From assembly GCA_029204225.1 (NCBI GenBank), contig CM055097.1, positions 49,804,600 through 49,868,599 on the forward strand: a DNA stretch of 64,000 bases. The letters are read 5' to 3'. The stretch is from Diphasiastrum complanatum. Taxonomy: Eukaryota; Streptophyta; Lycopodiopsida; Lycopodiales; Lycopodiaceae. Below are positions 46,606-57,085 of this stretch, one piece after another (position 1 is the stretch's first letter; each line of letters begins with the position of its first letter). A program made the translations under genes and the position numbers. A model generated the notes under the pieces. The model was not told the DNA's origin and ran no database searches. It saw only the letters and a list, made by a program, of their open reading frames with translations.

Positions 46606-47160
46606 CCACATATAATCTTCAGGTGGACCAGATTGACCAGGGTGATGACCCTATGACAGTGGAAGAGATCGAGCAGGAAGCCAATCCAGATGTTCCACAC
46701 CTCATGAATGTTTCGGTAGTCAGGAGAGTGGACACGGTTCCACCAGCGCTTTTGTCAAAATCGGCTCGCCAAGGGTATCAATTTCCTAACACTTCTCTTA
46801 TTGTTATGCGAGGACAGCTGTGTGGTAAAGATGTTCAGGTTCTATTTGACACTGGGTCCTCTCATAATGTGTTGAATTCAACTTTGGTTCGAAAGTTAGC
46901 TGTGAATACTCAACCATCCCAGTACCAGTACACAGTGGAAATGGCTGATGGAAAGGGTACAAAGATTTGGGATAAGAGGGTTGTGGGCATTCCACTATCT
47001 GTACAAAGTTACACAGAAGAGTTGGATTTTGAGATAACACGGCTTGCGCGGTTGATGTGGTGTTGGGCATTTGTTGGCACACGATGCGGAAGCCACGCAT
47101 AGCCTGGGATACTCATGTGTATGAGTTCCAGTTTGATGGTGTGATGCATTCCCTTTGTGG
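46606..47160 (+). pseudogene. Gypsy protease of element E
   Basis: LIVMRGQLCGKDVQVLFDTG with intact Asp-Thr-Gly (Asp codon 46848-46850) then SSHNVLNSTLVRKL. A frame change precedes VLGICW. The retropepsin is the best-preserved part of the element. Confidence 0.8.
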
Positions 47161-47194
47161 GGAGCAGGATGTGCCTCCTGGACCGCTTGTTTAC

Positions 47195-48516
47195 ACAAGA
47201 CTGCCTTCAGAACTCGGTTCGGTCACTATGAGTATCTTGTGATGCCATTTGGATTGACTAATGCCCCAACTACATTCATGATGATGATGAATGATGTGCT
47301 CAGACCGTATATGGGTAAGTTTGTTGTAAACTTTGTTGATGACATTCTGACTTACAGTGCAAGTGAGGTCAAGCATATGGCTCATGTTAGGACTGTGTTG
47401 TCCACTTTGAGGGAGAACACTTTGTTTGCCAATAGTAAAAAAAGTGAATTGTTTAAAAAAGAGATCGAGTATCTTGGTCATGTAGTGTCTGCTGATGGAG
47501 TAGGGCCAGATCCTAAGAAGGTTGCTGTGATCGTTGCGTGGCCTGTGCCAGCTGATTTGACAACACTCCGTTCTTTTCTTGGATTGGCAGTATTCTATAG
47601 AAAATATGTGAAGAAATACTCCTATATTGCAGCACCTTTGACTTATTTGACTCAAAAGAATAGATTTGGTGAGTGGACTGAACTGCAGCAAGCAAGCTTT
47701 GATCAGTTGAAGCAAGCTATTGCTGAGTGCGTCACTCTAAAGATTGTAGACCCTCAAAAGCCCTATGTTATAGATACGGATGCGAGTGACATTGCTGTGG
47801 GAGCTATTCTGATGCAAGAGGGTAGGCCTGTGAGCCTTTGAGAGCAAGAAGCTTAACCCTGCTTAGAAAAATTATCCAACTCATGAAATGGAGTTGTATG
47901 CCATAGTTCATGCATTAAAGGCATGGAGACATTATCTGTATGGATTGGAATTTGAGGTATTCATTGATCATGATACCTTGAGATACTTTTGTAAGCAGCG
48001 AGACCTTAGAGGCCGGCAAGCCAAATGGTCTCAGCTCATGCAGGAATTCCTAATGGAGATTCGGTACAAGAAAGGTGCCGAGAATCATGTGGCAGATGCA
48101 CTATCTCGTGTGGTGTATCAGATGTCATTTGTAGTCATTGAAAATGACTTACGGTCTGAAATAAGAAAGGCTCAACAGGAAGATCCTCACTGTAAGAAAG
48201 TGGAACAGGAGGTGAGTCATGGCCTTGCAGAGTCTCAAGAGGAGAGCTCTTCTACCTTGGTTCGCACTTATCTTACGTATTCCATAGGAGATGGAATAGT
48301 GATGAGAAATGGCAAGGCTCTTATTTCAGCTTGTGAGGTGTTGCGAAAGAGGATCTTGCATCTCTGTCACGATAGCCCTAGTGCTGGTCATCCTAGTGTG
48401 GATAGGACCTATGAGTTGATACGACGTAACTTTTGGTGGTCTAGACTTAAGAAAGAAGTAAACCATTATGTGACACATTGTTTTAAGTGTCAAGTTAATA
48501 AGGCTGAAAGGATTTA
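47195..48516 (+). pseudogene. Gypsy RT (second half), RNase H and integrase zinc domain of element E
   Basis: Opens inside RT with KTAFRTRFGHYEYLVMPFGL, catalytic FVDD at 47332-47343, EYLGHVVSADG and LRSFLGLAVFYRKYVKKYS. RNase H follows with DTDASDIAVGAILMQ, a frame break at about 47840, MELYAIVHALKAWRHYLYG and NHVADALSR. The integrase zinc domain has HLCHDSPSAGHPSVDRTYEL and CFKCQ. The first half of RT was deleted at about 47160-47195, and no integrase core follows. Confidence 0.88.
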
Positions 48517-48570
48517 AGTGCCTGCATTATTACGCCCGTTACCTATACCAGAAGGGAGATGGGAGAGTAT

Positions 48571-49174
48571 TGTAAATGGTAAATTGTAATTATTAAATTG
48601 CTAAGTCATCGGCCTATGGAGACAATTGTAAATTGCAATGTAAATATCTGTTATAGTGACTAAATCCGAGATGGCCAACGGGGTATTGGGTCTCATGAGA
48701 GTCTGCTGGACTGACCTCCTAAAACGTAGGAGGGGTTGACCGGTCAACGTGACACGTGTCATATGCTCACTGGGACACTTGGTCCAGTGCACGAGTGACA
48801 CTTGTCGGATGGGTCAACAAGACGTGTCATATGCTCATTAGGACACTTGGTCCAATGCATGAGTGACACGTGTCAGACTGTCCACCTACTAGCTTGCCTA
48901 TGTGTCAGGGTACTGCCAAGCGGCAAGTGTCGGTTGTGCATGGAGTTTGCCATGTGTCGACGTTAGGATGTGTCAGGGTTAAGGGGTGCTTGAGGGGATA
49001 TAGTGTGAGCCTGGTCGGGCATTCCTCATTATGGTATTCCTATGCAGCTATGGTTAGGAGGAGACTTGCAACAAAGCTCTCATGTTTGCTTGTTGATCTA
49101 TGTACATTTGCTTGAGATTAATAAAGTGACGGATTTCCTGGGTAATTCTGTGGTTTGTGAGCTTGTGTCCAACA
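48571..49174 (+). repeat. 3' LTR of Gypsy element E, 5'-truncated
   Basis: Aligns with 45102-45724 with scattered changes; the first 31 bases of the LTR are absent. It ends CCAACA before the CTGGA flank. Confidence 0.9.
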
Positions 49175-49179
49175 CTGGA

Positions 49180-49640
49180 GCATATAGATTTCTTCTTCAA
49201 GATCACCATCCAGAAAAGCTGACTTCACATCCATTTGGTGGATTTTCCAACCAAAAAATGAAGCTAATGCGATCACCAAGCGTAAAGTAGTCCACTTAAC
49301 TATTGGAGCAAATGTCTCATCAAAATCAGTACCTTTGCTTCGCTTGACCACCAAGCGCGCTTTGTGCTTTGCAATCGATCCATCAACAAAATTTGTTTCT
49401 ATATACCCATTTATTACTAAATGGATTTCTTGCCAACTGGAAGATCAATAAGGTCCCACGTACCATGCTTGTGGATTGCATCCATCTCCTATTCCATAGC
49501 CCTTTGCCACTCCTTAAGGTTCTTTGCCTCATCGTAGGTTGTTGGCTCTTGACACTTCATGACGTCACTCAGGAGGGCGTAGTCTACATGGTAGCGATCG
49601 GGAGCTCTTCTCTCTCTCGTTGATCTTCTCACGTCACCTT
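49180..49640 (-). pseudogene. Copia RT N-terminal part of element D
   Basis: Minus strand: MDAIHKHGTWDLIDLPVGKK in one frame, then KRSKGTDFDETFAPIVKWTT, LASFFGWKIHQMDVKSAFLD, GDLEEEIYML. The text is cut at IYML by the Gypsy insertion and resumes at 45070. Confidence 0.85.
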
Positions 49641-49899
49641 GCGAGTGGTAGATTCATCCTCGCATCTTTCATGATGTTTTCATACCACTTAGGCACTTGC
49701 AACTTGGGTGATACACTTCTTGGTGAGTAGGTATCCCAAGGAGTGTCCAAATATTGTCTCTTGCTTCCCACAGGTTTCTCCTTCGCAACTCCAATTGGCA
49801 AATATCTCCCTGTAAGAAGCCTCTTAATGTCACCATTAGCTTTTGCATGATCATCCTCATCAAATCTATGCATTTCATCGAAGATTACATTCTTGCTAA

Positions 49900-50617
49900 T
49901 GTGGATTTTGGCTTCTCTAGTTCAAAGCACATGTAAGCCTTCATCCTCTCGTCATATCCAACAAAGATGCATTTAATAGACTTTGCATCAAGCTTGTTTC
50001 GCTCTTCCTTTGGCATGTGTACATACGCTTTGCACCCAAAAAGGTGAAACTTTCAATCTTTGGCTTCTTTTCCGTAAGCGCCTCTTTGGGAGTCGCGTTA
50101 GGAACTACGGTAGTGGGGCTCCTATTTTGCAAGAAATTTGCCGCATTACACACTTCTGACCAAAAATAATTTGGCAAGCTCATTTGCTTCATCATTGAGC
50201 GTGCGTCTCCACAATGGTGCGATTTTCCCTCTCAGCTACCCCATTGTTATGCGGCGTATGTGATTGAGTAAATTGCCTTTTGATCCCATGCTCCTTGCAA
50301 AATGCTTCAAAATCATCTCCTTTGTATTCGCCCCCTCAATCAGATCTTAACACTTTAATGCATGCATCCAGCTGGTTCTCTACCAAAGCTTTGAATTCCT
50401 TGAAGTGAGCAAATGCATTAGATTTCTTCTTCAAGAAGTAGATCCATGTTCTCCTAGAGTAGTCGTCAATAAACGTCATGAAGTAGTAGGCTCCTCCCAA
50501 TGACAGGGTCTTCATAGGGCCGCACAAGTCACTGTGGATGAGCTCAAGTGGATTCTTCGCTCTAGAGGCTCCCCCCTTCTTGAACTTCTCTGTATGGTGC
50601 TTCCCCATCACGCATCC
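49900..50617 (-). pseudogene. Copia integrase core of element D
   Basis: Minus strand: ELIHSDLCGPMKTLSLGGAY (first Asp), KVLRSD followed by a stop in place of the usual Arg and then GGEYKGDDFEAFCKEHGI (second Asp), and NNGVAERENRTIVE (Glu intact). MSLPNYFWSEVCNAANFLQN and the C-terminal part follow after a frame change. The three catalytic residues are preserved, but stops break the frame. Confidence 0.85.
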
Positions 50618-51101
50618 TGTCATGCCCATGACTGGTCTCGGGTAGCGTGTCCATGCTAGGGATCAGTAGACCAACAACCCGTAAGTTAATTGTGACTATA
50701 AGGGAATTGGGGCCCTTATGTGTACATGGTCATAATTAATGGTTGTAGGCCTAAACACATGGTGGTGGAGTTGGTATGGGTCTTTCAGTGAGTCATTGGG
50801 GAACTGGATGACGTGGCCTAGATAGGTTGCAGAGGTGTCCAGTGAGGTGTCACAGTGCACTACTAGTGGTGCATGGGCCTTGGAGGGTATAAGTATACCT
50901 ACTAGTGTATGCTTGATTCTGTGATTGGTAGCTACATGCTGCTAGTGTGATTCCTCTTTCCATGACTGTGATTGATCCATAGCTTGGGGGCTAGATCCGT
51001 ACGATCTAGGTTTGGTTGGGTTGGTTTATCCACCACCCATTCCCTTTGTTGTTGCTTTGTTTGGCAGGCTTAGGATAGTATCCTATGTGTAGGACTTTAT
51101 A
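50618..51101. mobile_element. Solo LTR with CATCC target duplication
   Basis: Starts TGTCATGCCCATG and ends TTTATA. CATCC stands directly before (50613-50617) and after (51102-51106). The insertion splits the integrase CEGC zinc motif of Copia element D, which reads through when the LTR and one CATCC are skipped. The LTR is related to that at 21155 (similar start and similar GGTTGGGTTG block near the end). A solo LTR arises by recombination between two LTRs. Confidence 0.88.
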
Positions 51102-51290
51102 CATCCTTCACAAATAGAATGTTGCTCATCCTGTATTGTAGTCCACTTTCCATCTTCAACTTGGCCATCAACCGCAGACTTCCATAGTTCAAATGACCCA
51201 TTCTTCTGTGCCATATGAGAGGGCCATTAGGCAACTTCCTCTCTTTTGTCAAGCTATGGGACAAATCCCATACTTGAACTTACATATATG
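51102..51290 (-). pseudogene. Copia integrase HHCC domain of element D
   Basis: Minus strand: WHRRMGHLNYGSLRLMAKLK with both His, then after a frame change SICEGC at the solo LTR border, continuing as VMGKHHTEKFKK on the other side. Confidence 0.75.
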
Positions 51291-51370
51291 ATTTACAAAA
51301 TCTAAAGCTGGCTAGCTAGTTGGATGCCAACATTTACTAGGCTAGTAATTTTAAAATTTAAAGGGTTTTT

Positions 51371-52140
51371 TTATGTCTGTATATAACTGAGAGCTGCATG
51401 ACCGTGCAATCCGATAATTCTGTACCCTTTCCATCTGACATCTGGAATGTATACCAATAAGCTTTTGGGAAGTTGAAGCTTCTTCACCAACACGGAATTT
51501 ATGACATTGTGCAATGAATTGGTATCAAAGAGGATCACCACTTTGTGACTTACCAGCTGTCCTCGCATCATGATTAGTTTTGTATCAGCAATACGATAAC
51601 CTGTTGAGCATTAACCAAAAGATAACAAGAAGAGCTATAGAACTAATTTTCTCAATTGAAATGACCATCTATTTAGGTCAAACCTTCTCCTTGTAGAAGG
51701 CATCCTAGATATTGTCTCATCCTCACACGGTTGTATAACATTTATCTTTTGCTTCTTTCGTCGTGGACACACTTTGAAGAGGTGCGTACCTGAATAATAG
51801 AAGGGAGGAATTGCATCCTCCAGTGTTCTATGAGTCCTACAAGATGTTTGGACAGGCCATAGCAAGGCTTTTATTTATGAGGATGGGTCTATGGGCAAGG
51901 TTCTAACGATGTTTTCAAGGGCTCTAGAGACGTGGGCCAGCTAGTATCAGGTAGTCGGTGATCGTACAAGTTCTTACAAGTGAGAGGCTTAATGCTTCCT
52001 CACGCTCTAGGCAGGCATTTGACTGGATTTGCAATCATGTACTTATCTTCTCAAAAATTTTCATGTAATTCATGATACTGATCAACATAAACTTGCACAA
52101 GGTTGTTTCTTTGTGAGTAATAACCATAGATTGGTAGCCT
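51371..52140 (-). pseudogene. Gypsy gag-protease remnant F (antisense)
   Basis: Minus strand: NNLVQVYVDQYHELHENF (gag block), then HLFKVCPRRKKQ, the end of a zinc knuckle, then MMRGQLVSHKVVILFDTNSL, a retropepsin with Asp-Thr-Asn in place of Asp-Thr-Gly, and HNVINSVLVKKLQLP. The same block in element E reads MRGQLCGKDVQVLFDTG, so the two belong to one family. Several frame changes. Confidence 0.7.
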
Positions 52141-53331
52141 GCAAATGCTCATGCAGTGAAATAAATGGGCTCAAAATAATCTCTTGAAGTCAAGCCAAGC
52201 AAGGTTACCAGCTGATTCGTCCGGTTCAAACCGAATTAAACTGGCCTGCTTAGTTCAAATCGGAAAACGTTTGAACAGATATTTTTTTTAACAATTTTTT
52301 TTATTGTTTTTTTTTTTTCCCAAATTGGCTCCGAACCGTGGTTCAAGGTTTGAATCGTGGTTCGTGATGATGTGCCTGCATAATGTGGAGGCGTTATGTC
52401 CTTATTATTAGAGTGGTTCATTAGGTACTTGTTAAGGAAAACGAGGTGTTTTTACGGTTACATAAAATGGTTGTGTGCCGATTGGAGTATATCTAGCGAT
52501 TGTCGTAATAGCCTTCTCGAGATTGGCAAGAGTACACTCCATGGCCGATGTGCGATCTTGCATATCCAAATGTGAAGTCTCAGGCTCAAGCTCTTGAGAT
52601 ATTAGCGGACTATCTCTAGTTGGAATGTTCAGGAGTTGAAGGTTGAACAGGTCCTGGCATGGGAAGGTGACTTCATGCTAACATCTCGAGAATCCATTTA
52701 TTTTAAAGGAAAATAACTAGAATGTTAGAAATATACACATTGTTTATGCAAGGCAACAAAGAAAGGTTCTAGAAACACTTAGAACAAATAGTATAATGTA
52801 GAAGGAAGTAACTAAGATATAGCAAAGGAGTATAGATCTTCTCTTTAGAATTCAAGGTCAATTGTACCTAGCCTAATTTTCTCCCAAGCAAGGAGTCTAC
52901 AAGCCAAATTTTAGGCTCTAACAGTGAGTATTTGAAAAGTTACAAGCATAAAAATGCTCAGATTCTGACTTTTGAAGAAAAATTGGTCAAAAGTTGACCC
53001 AATCTGGTGAGGACACTCTACAAGCAGCAATTTCCCGATAGAAGGCGATTGGCAACTTTAGACAAGCTTTTCTAGCAAAAGCAAAGCAGTGTACAAAGCT
53101 ATACAAAATCAAGCAGCTAAAGTTCTTGAAACAAAGCAAGAACAAGCTCTCAACACCTCAAATCACTATATAGAGACACTACCCTGAATTCCTAGAAGAA
53201 GTGGATAGAATAGACCTCCTACAACCAAGTTTTAACTACTCACAAATTCTTCTCCAAAAATCAGCAAACTAGGGTTTCAAATTGACAATTAGCAAAAAAA
53301 AAGCAAGGGATAATCACTAAATCGAACCAAA
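52141..53331. other. Probable internal sequence of Gypsy element F, not readable as protein
   Basis: Lies between the LTR at 53332 and the gag-protease remnant on the same strand, so it should be leader and gag. Only stops and short frames are seen. A 9-T run with flanking AACCG words lies near 52270-52360. Confidence 0.35.
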
Positions 53332-53959
53332 TATTGCACACAAGCTCAAACCCTAAGTTAAAATACAAGAATTACTCAAGAAATTGTCTCTTTATTAATC
53401 TCGAGTCATAGTACATAGATTAACAAGTTAACATTAGAGCTCTACTGCAAGTCTCCTCCCAACCGTAGCTGCATAGGAATAAAATAGGGAATGCCTAGCA
53501 AGGCTCACACTATATCCCCTCAAGCACCCCTTAACTCTAACACATCCTAATGTCGGCACATGGCCAACTCCATGCACAGTCAACTATTACATATAGGCAA
53601 ACTAGTAGCTAGATTGTTTGACATGTGTCACTCATCCATTGGACTAAGTGTCCCAAGGAACATATGACACGCCTTGTTGACCGTCCAACAAGTGTCACTC
53701 ATGCACTGGACCAACTGTCCTAGTAAGCATACGACATGTGTCCTATTGATAGGTCAACCTCCCTACTTTTTACGAGCTCAGTCCAGCAGACTTTCATGAG
53801 ACCCAGTATCCCCTTAGCCACCTCAGAATTAGTCACTATACCTATTATTTACATTGCGATTTACAATTGTCTCCAGAGGTCGAGGTCTTAGCCATTTACA
53901 ATCGAATAATCACCATTTACAATCTACATTAGGAAAAGGGATTCAAAGTACATGTGACA
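53332..53959 (-). repeat. LTR of the element E family (antisense), probably the 5' LTR of remnant F
   Basis: The reverse complement aligns from TGTCACATGTAC to TGTGCAATA with the LTR at 45071-45724. It is followed on the minus strand by TTTGGTTCG, where element E has TTTGGTACC. Outside its start a 50-bp unit is repeated (53944-53993 and 53994-54025 in part). Confidence 0.8.
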
Positions 53960-54025
53960 TAATCCTAGACACTACATTTGACATAACCCTAGACAAAGTA
54001 CATGTGACATAACCCTAGACACTAC

Positions 54026-55989
54026 TTGAAAAATTAAAGGTCAACTTGGTCAGCTCTACCAGACTTGCTACGCAGCACATTGCGTGCAAGTACACCGGGT
54101 TGCGATTGCAACACACTTGGTGACGACTGGCCTTAAGTGCCTCTCATCAACCGTTTGTGGCAGCCCTATGACCTCTAGAGCTACCGTTCTTACCGGGACA
54201 TGCTGATCCATGACTGGATCCTAACAGGGGAGAAGATGGGAAATGCGCTGCCTCTTGGCTAGCCAAAAATAGATTTCTCATCTACTTGTCAGACTGACAT
54301 AGTTATTGACTCGTTGGACCTTACAAATAAACGATAAGCAAAGAACTGTGGTTTCTCAGTGACCTGGAGTTGAGCAACTCTTAGAACGTAATAATCTTAA
54401 CTACACAATCAACAAATGAGGTTTACATCATGGCGTAGATTGGCTTGAAGTCTCTTTGAATTCTGGCTCTTCAAGTATTGCTTCTGAAGGCTGCAACCTG
54501 TCAATATGAAATTTCTGCGGTTCAATATAAAAACTTTTGCAAGGTATTCTGATGGTCTCGGAAAACCAGAACAAAGTGGCAACGCAGCATCGGAGACCAA
54601 GCGATATGGAGCAACCTGAAATGACGGGGAATCTGAGGATCACCTGGACAAACAGTAGCTGGAACGGAGGCAATAACCCAAGCTTAACGGTTGAGGAAAA
54701 GCAGGATTGCTGAACTCTTTTTGTCCTATCACCGACTTTTCTCGTAAAAACTCATATACTTTCATTAGAATCTCAGGTTCATGGTTGGTTGACCAGGTTA
54801 GAATTTGTCTGCAGTAACTTGTTGTCTGCCTTTAGAAATTTGATTGCTGACCTTTGGTGCTCATCCAAAAGAAATGCTAAATGCTCTGTCCAAAATAGAT
54901 TTCTCATCTACTTGTTAGACTGACAATAATTGAACCCGACCTCAAGTAGAGGAAAGGAGCCCTTCACCAGCACACTACTTACTAGGGGTCTTTTGCTTAT
55001 TTTTAAAAGTTTCCTTGGTATCAACCTTCCTCCATTTGTATTTTTTACCTAGGCATCAATGGCGCCCCAAATCTTGAACTATTCTACGGTTCCCCAAAAT
55101 AAGTTTGACAGCACATACATCCAGTTAGAACATTTTTGAAGAACGGGTGTAGGTATGTCGTATGATTTTGTTCCGTGGCCGTAATGCCATAGAACGGAAT
55201 GCATTCTGTTTCGGAATGTGCATAAAGTTTTGTTTTTGAAATGCTCTTATAAAAAGATCATAGGAAAATAGGGAATAACGTTGGACTGCCTTAAATTATT
55301 TATTTAGACATAAGGAAATACAGTTTTGATGCCTGCTATTGGGTGTTGATCAGGTGCTAGAACCAGCTATTATCCAATGTAAAAGAATATTTTGTTATTG
55401 AGAAATGAATTTTGTGTGTGAAGCATGGAAAATGCTAGTCTCTTCCTAGCCAATAAAGTGGTTAGGGTGATGACTCAACATGTGATGTTGGCGAATTACA
55501 TATGCTAAGTATCTTAGGAATTGACTCAATAAGTGCATATGATGCTTGGAATGGAAACAATGGCACAAAACTCTCACCAAAAAAGATGAACCACAATTTA
55601 GACTTAAGAGCATCGTTTATGGAAACCAGTAAAATGCATTGTCCATGTTTTGCGACATGCAACCATGATAATGAAGCTAAGCCATTTCTCATAAAAGAGC
55701 AGCAGTATGTAGCCTGTGCTTGTCCAACTGTTTACAATACATATGCAAATAAATGAATTGTGTTTGAATTGCATGCTTCACCAAAAAAAATAAAATTTTG
55801 TGAATAACTTTTTTCAATGTAAACAAAAGTAACTTTTTTTTGTGTTCCGTACGTATGGAACTGAATGTTCTGAACCAAAAGGTTCAGAGCGGGGTAGCTA
55901 TGCTAGCAACCAAGCACGTTTGATTGCAAAATTAGACTCGTTTGAAATGCATTTGAAACTCCTATTGTAATTTTTATTTTACTTTTGAG
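54026..55989. other. Rest of intron 3, no element recognised
   Basis: No clear coding. A minus-strand frame at 54428-54673 (ISLGLRCCVATLFWFSE, SFYIEPQKFHIDRLQPSEAI) looks like old retroelement coding but I cannot name the domain. Confidence 0.4.
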
Positions 55990-56210
55990 CAAAGTTCCCC
56001 ACGGCACAGGTGCCGTGGGGTCTGAGTGCCGTGGCAAGTGCTGTACCACAGCACACGTGCCGTGGTATGGCACCCGTATTTTTTTTTTGGTTTTTTGCTA
56101 AAAAAAGACTAAAAAAAATTTATAAAAAAAAAGGTGCCGTGGAACTGAAGGTGCGGCACCCACGGCATCCGTGCCGTACCAGGTGTCGTACCACGGCACC
56201 TGGAACTTTG
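55990..56210. mobile_element. hAT-type MITE with 8-bp target duplication
   Basis: CTTTTGAG stands directly before (55982-55989) and after (56211-56218). Ends are CAAAGTTCC and GGAACTTTG, a perfect 9-bp inverted repeat. Inner parts hold many GTGCCGTGG/CCACGGCAC words that pair between and within the arms. The centre is an A/T run. It is 634 bp before exon 4. Confidence 0.92.
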
Positions 56211-56844
56211 CTTTTGAGAAAAAATACGTATCTCACCTATATTTGTGTCCTATTGGTATATATTGTAAGGTCGTGCATGGTCCAAAGCTCCATAATCCAA
56301 TATTTTTTCATTATATTGTAAGCAATGGGTATTTTTTCCAACTAAATAAAAGTTTTGTTAAAACAAGTTTCCAAGTGTTTGGTTTGTCTTTCCACACGTT
56401 TGAAACATTTCAAGTTTGGATATTTGAAACAGTTGGTTTCTGCCATCGTCCATGCAATGGATGATGTTTGAAACGCTGGGCTTCTGCCATGGGCCGTGTT
56501 GTGGATGATGGAGTTGAGGTTCCGAGACTTTGCATGTGGACTTCATAAGGTTTAAGATTGCATGTCCCCTTTGTTATGCTGGGTACTATCCTGACATAGC
56601 ATTTCATATAGGATGTTTTTGAAGAAAAAGATGTACTGAGCAGAATGTCTGAGTATGATGATGGAATACATTATGAGCCTTATCTTGAGGGATATTGACT
56701 ACAAATAGTACTAGCTTATTATGAATCACAATGACTGTCTATGTGATTGCCCCGAAGGAGAAAGTATTCCCTGCTAGGAATTTAGCCATTTCATAGGGGT
56801 GTTAACTATCTAATAAGATCAGAATTGCTGTTGGATGTTGGCAG

Positions 56845-56929
56845 TGATACAGGTCGGAAGGTTGAGAACCCAGAGCTGCTAGAGGCAATACGCCTCACAA
56901 TCATCAACAATCTTTTGCAGTATCACCCT
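56845..56929 (+). CDS. ACR11-like: ACR11/12-like ACT-domain protein, exon 4
   Basis: Acceptor GTTGGCAG, donor CACCCT/GTATGG. The first base completes the Ala codon begun in exon 3; 28 codons follow: [20 protein letters not shown], then NNLLQYHP. This is the highly conserved linker after the first ACT domain of ACR11/ACR12. The exact codon phase across a 12.8-kb intron supports a functional gene. Confidence 0.94.
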
Positions 56930-57025
56930 GTATGGCATCATAAAACTGCCAGCAACTTCAGTTCAGCATTTTTTACAGGTTTTTAGAAAGTTATAATGAC
57001 TGCTTGAGAAATGGGGAATATGCAG

Positions 57026-57085
57026 GAGTCAAGTGAACGATTAGCTATGGGTGAAGCCTTTGGAATCAAGGCTCCAAAAAGGAAG
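57026..57085 (+). CDS. ACR11-like: ACR11/12-like ACT-domain protein, exon 5
   Basis: Acceptor ATATGCAG, donor AAG/GTCAGA, 20 codons in phase 0: ESSERLAMGEAFGIKAPKRK. It follows exon 4 after a 96-bp intron and matches the family text HPESSxxLAMGxAFG. The second ACT domain (usually starting VDVDIATHI) and the end of the protein are not found up to 64000, so intron 5 is probably longer than 6.9 kb. Confidence 0.93.

Larger units (their letters stand above)
45071..49174 (+). mobile_element. Non-autonomous Gypsy element E nested in Copia element D
   Basis: 5' LTR 45071-45724, 3' LTR 48571-49174. The flanks ATGGA (45066-45070) and CTGGA (49175-49179) are a target duplication with one change. Internal coding has gag, protease, the second half of RT, RNase H and the integrase zinc domain. 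The integrase core is missing: the text WESI of the pre-core region runs straight into the 3' LTR, which also lacks its first 31 bases. One deletion explains both losses. Confidence 0.9.
44215..51290 (-). mobile_element. Copia LTR retrotransposon D (antisense), split by two later insertions
   Basis: Reading down the minus strand: integrase zinc domain (51102-51290), solo LTR insertion (50618-51101), integrase core to RT (49180-50617), Gypsy insertion (45071-49174), RT palm and RNase H end (44725-45070), purine tract (about 44561-44575) and LTR (to about 44215). The frame across both insertion points is preserved when the inserted DNA and one target duplication are ignored. Gag and protease are missing above 51290. 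Confidence 0.85.
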
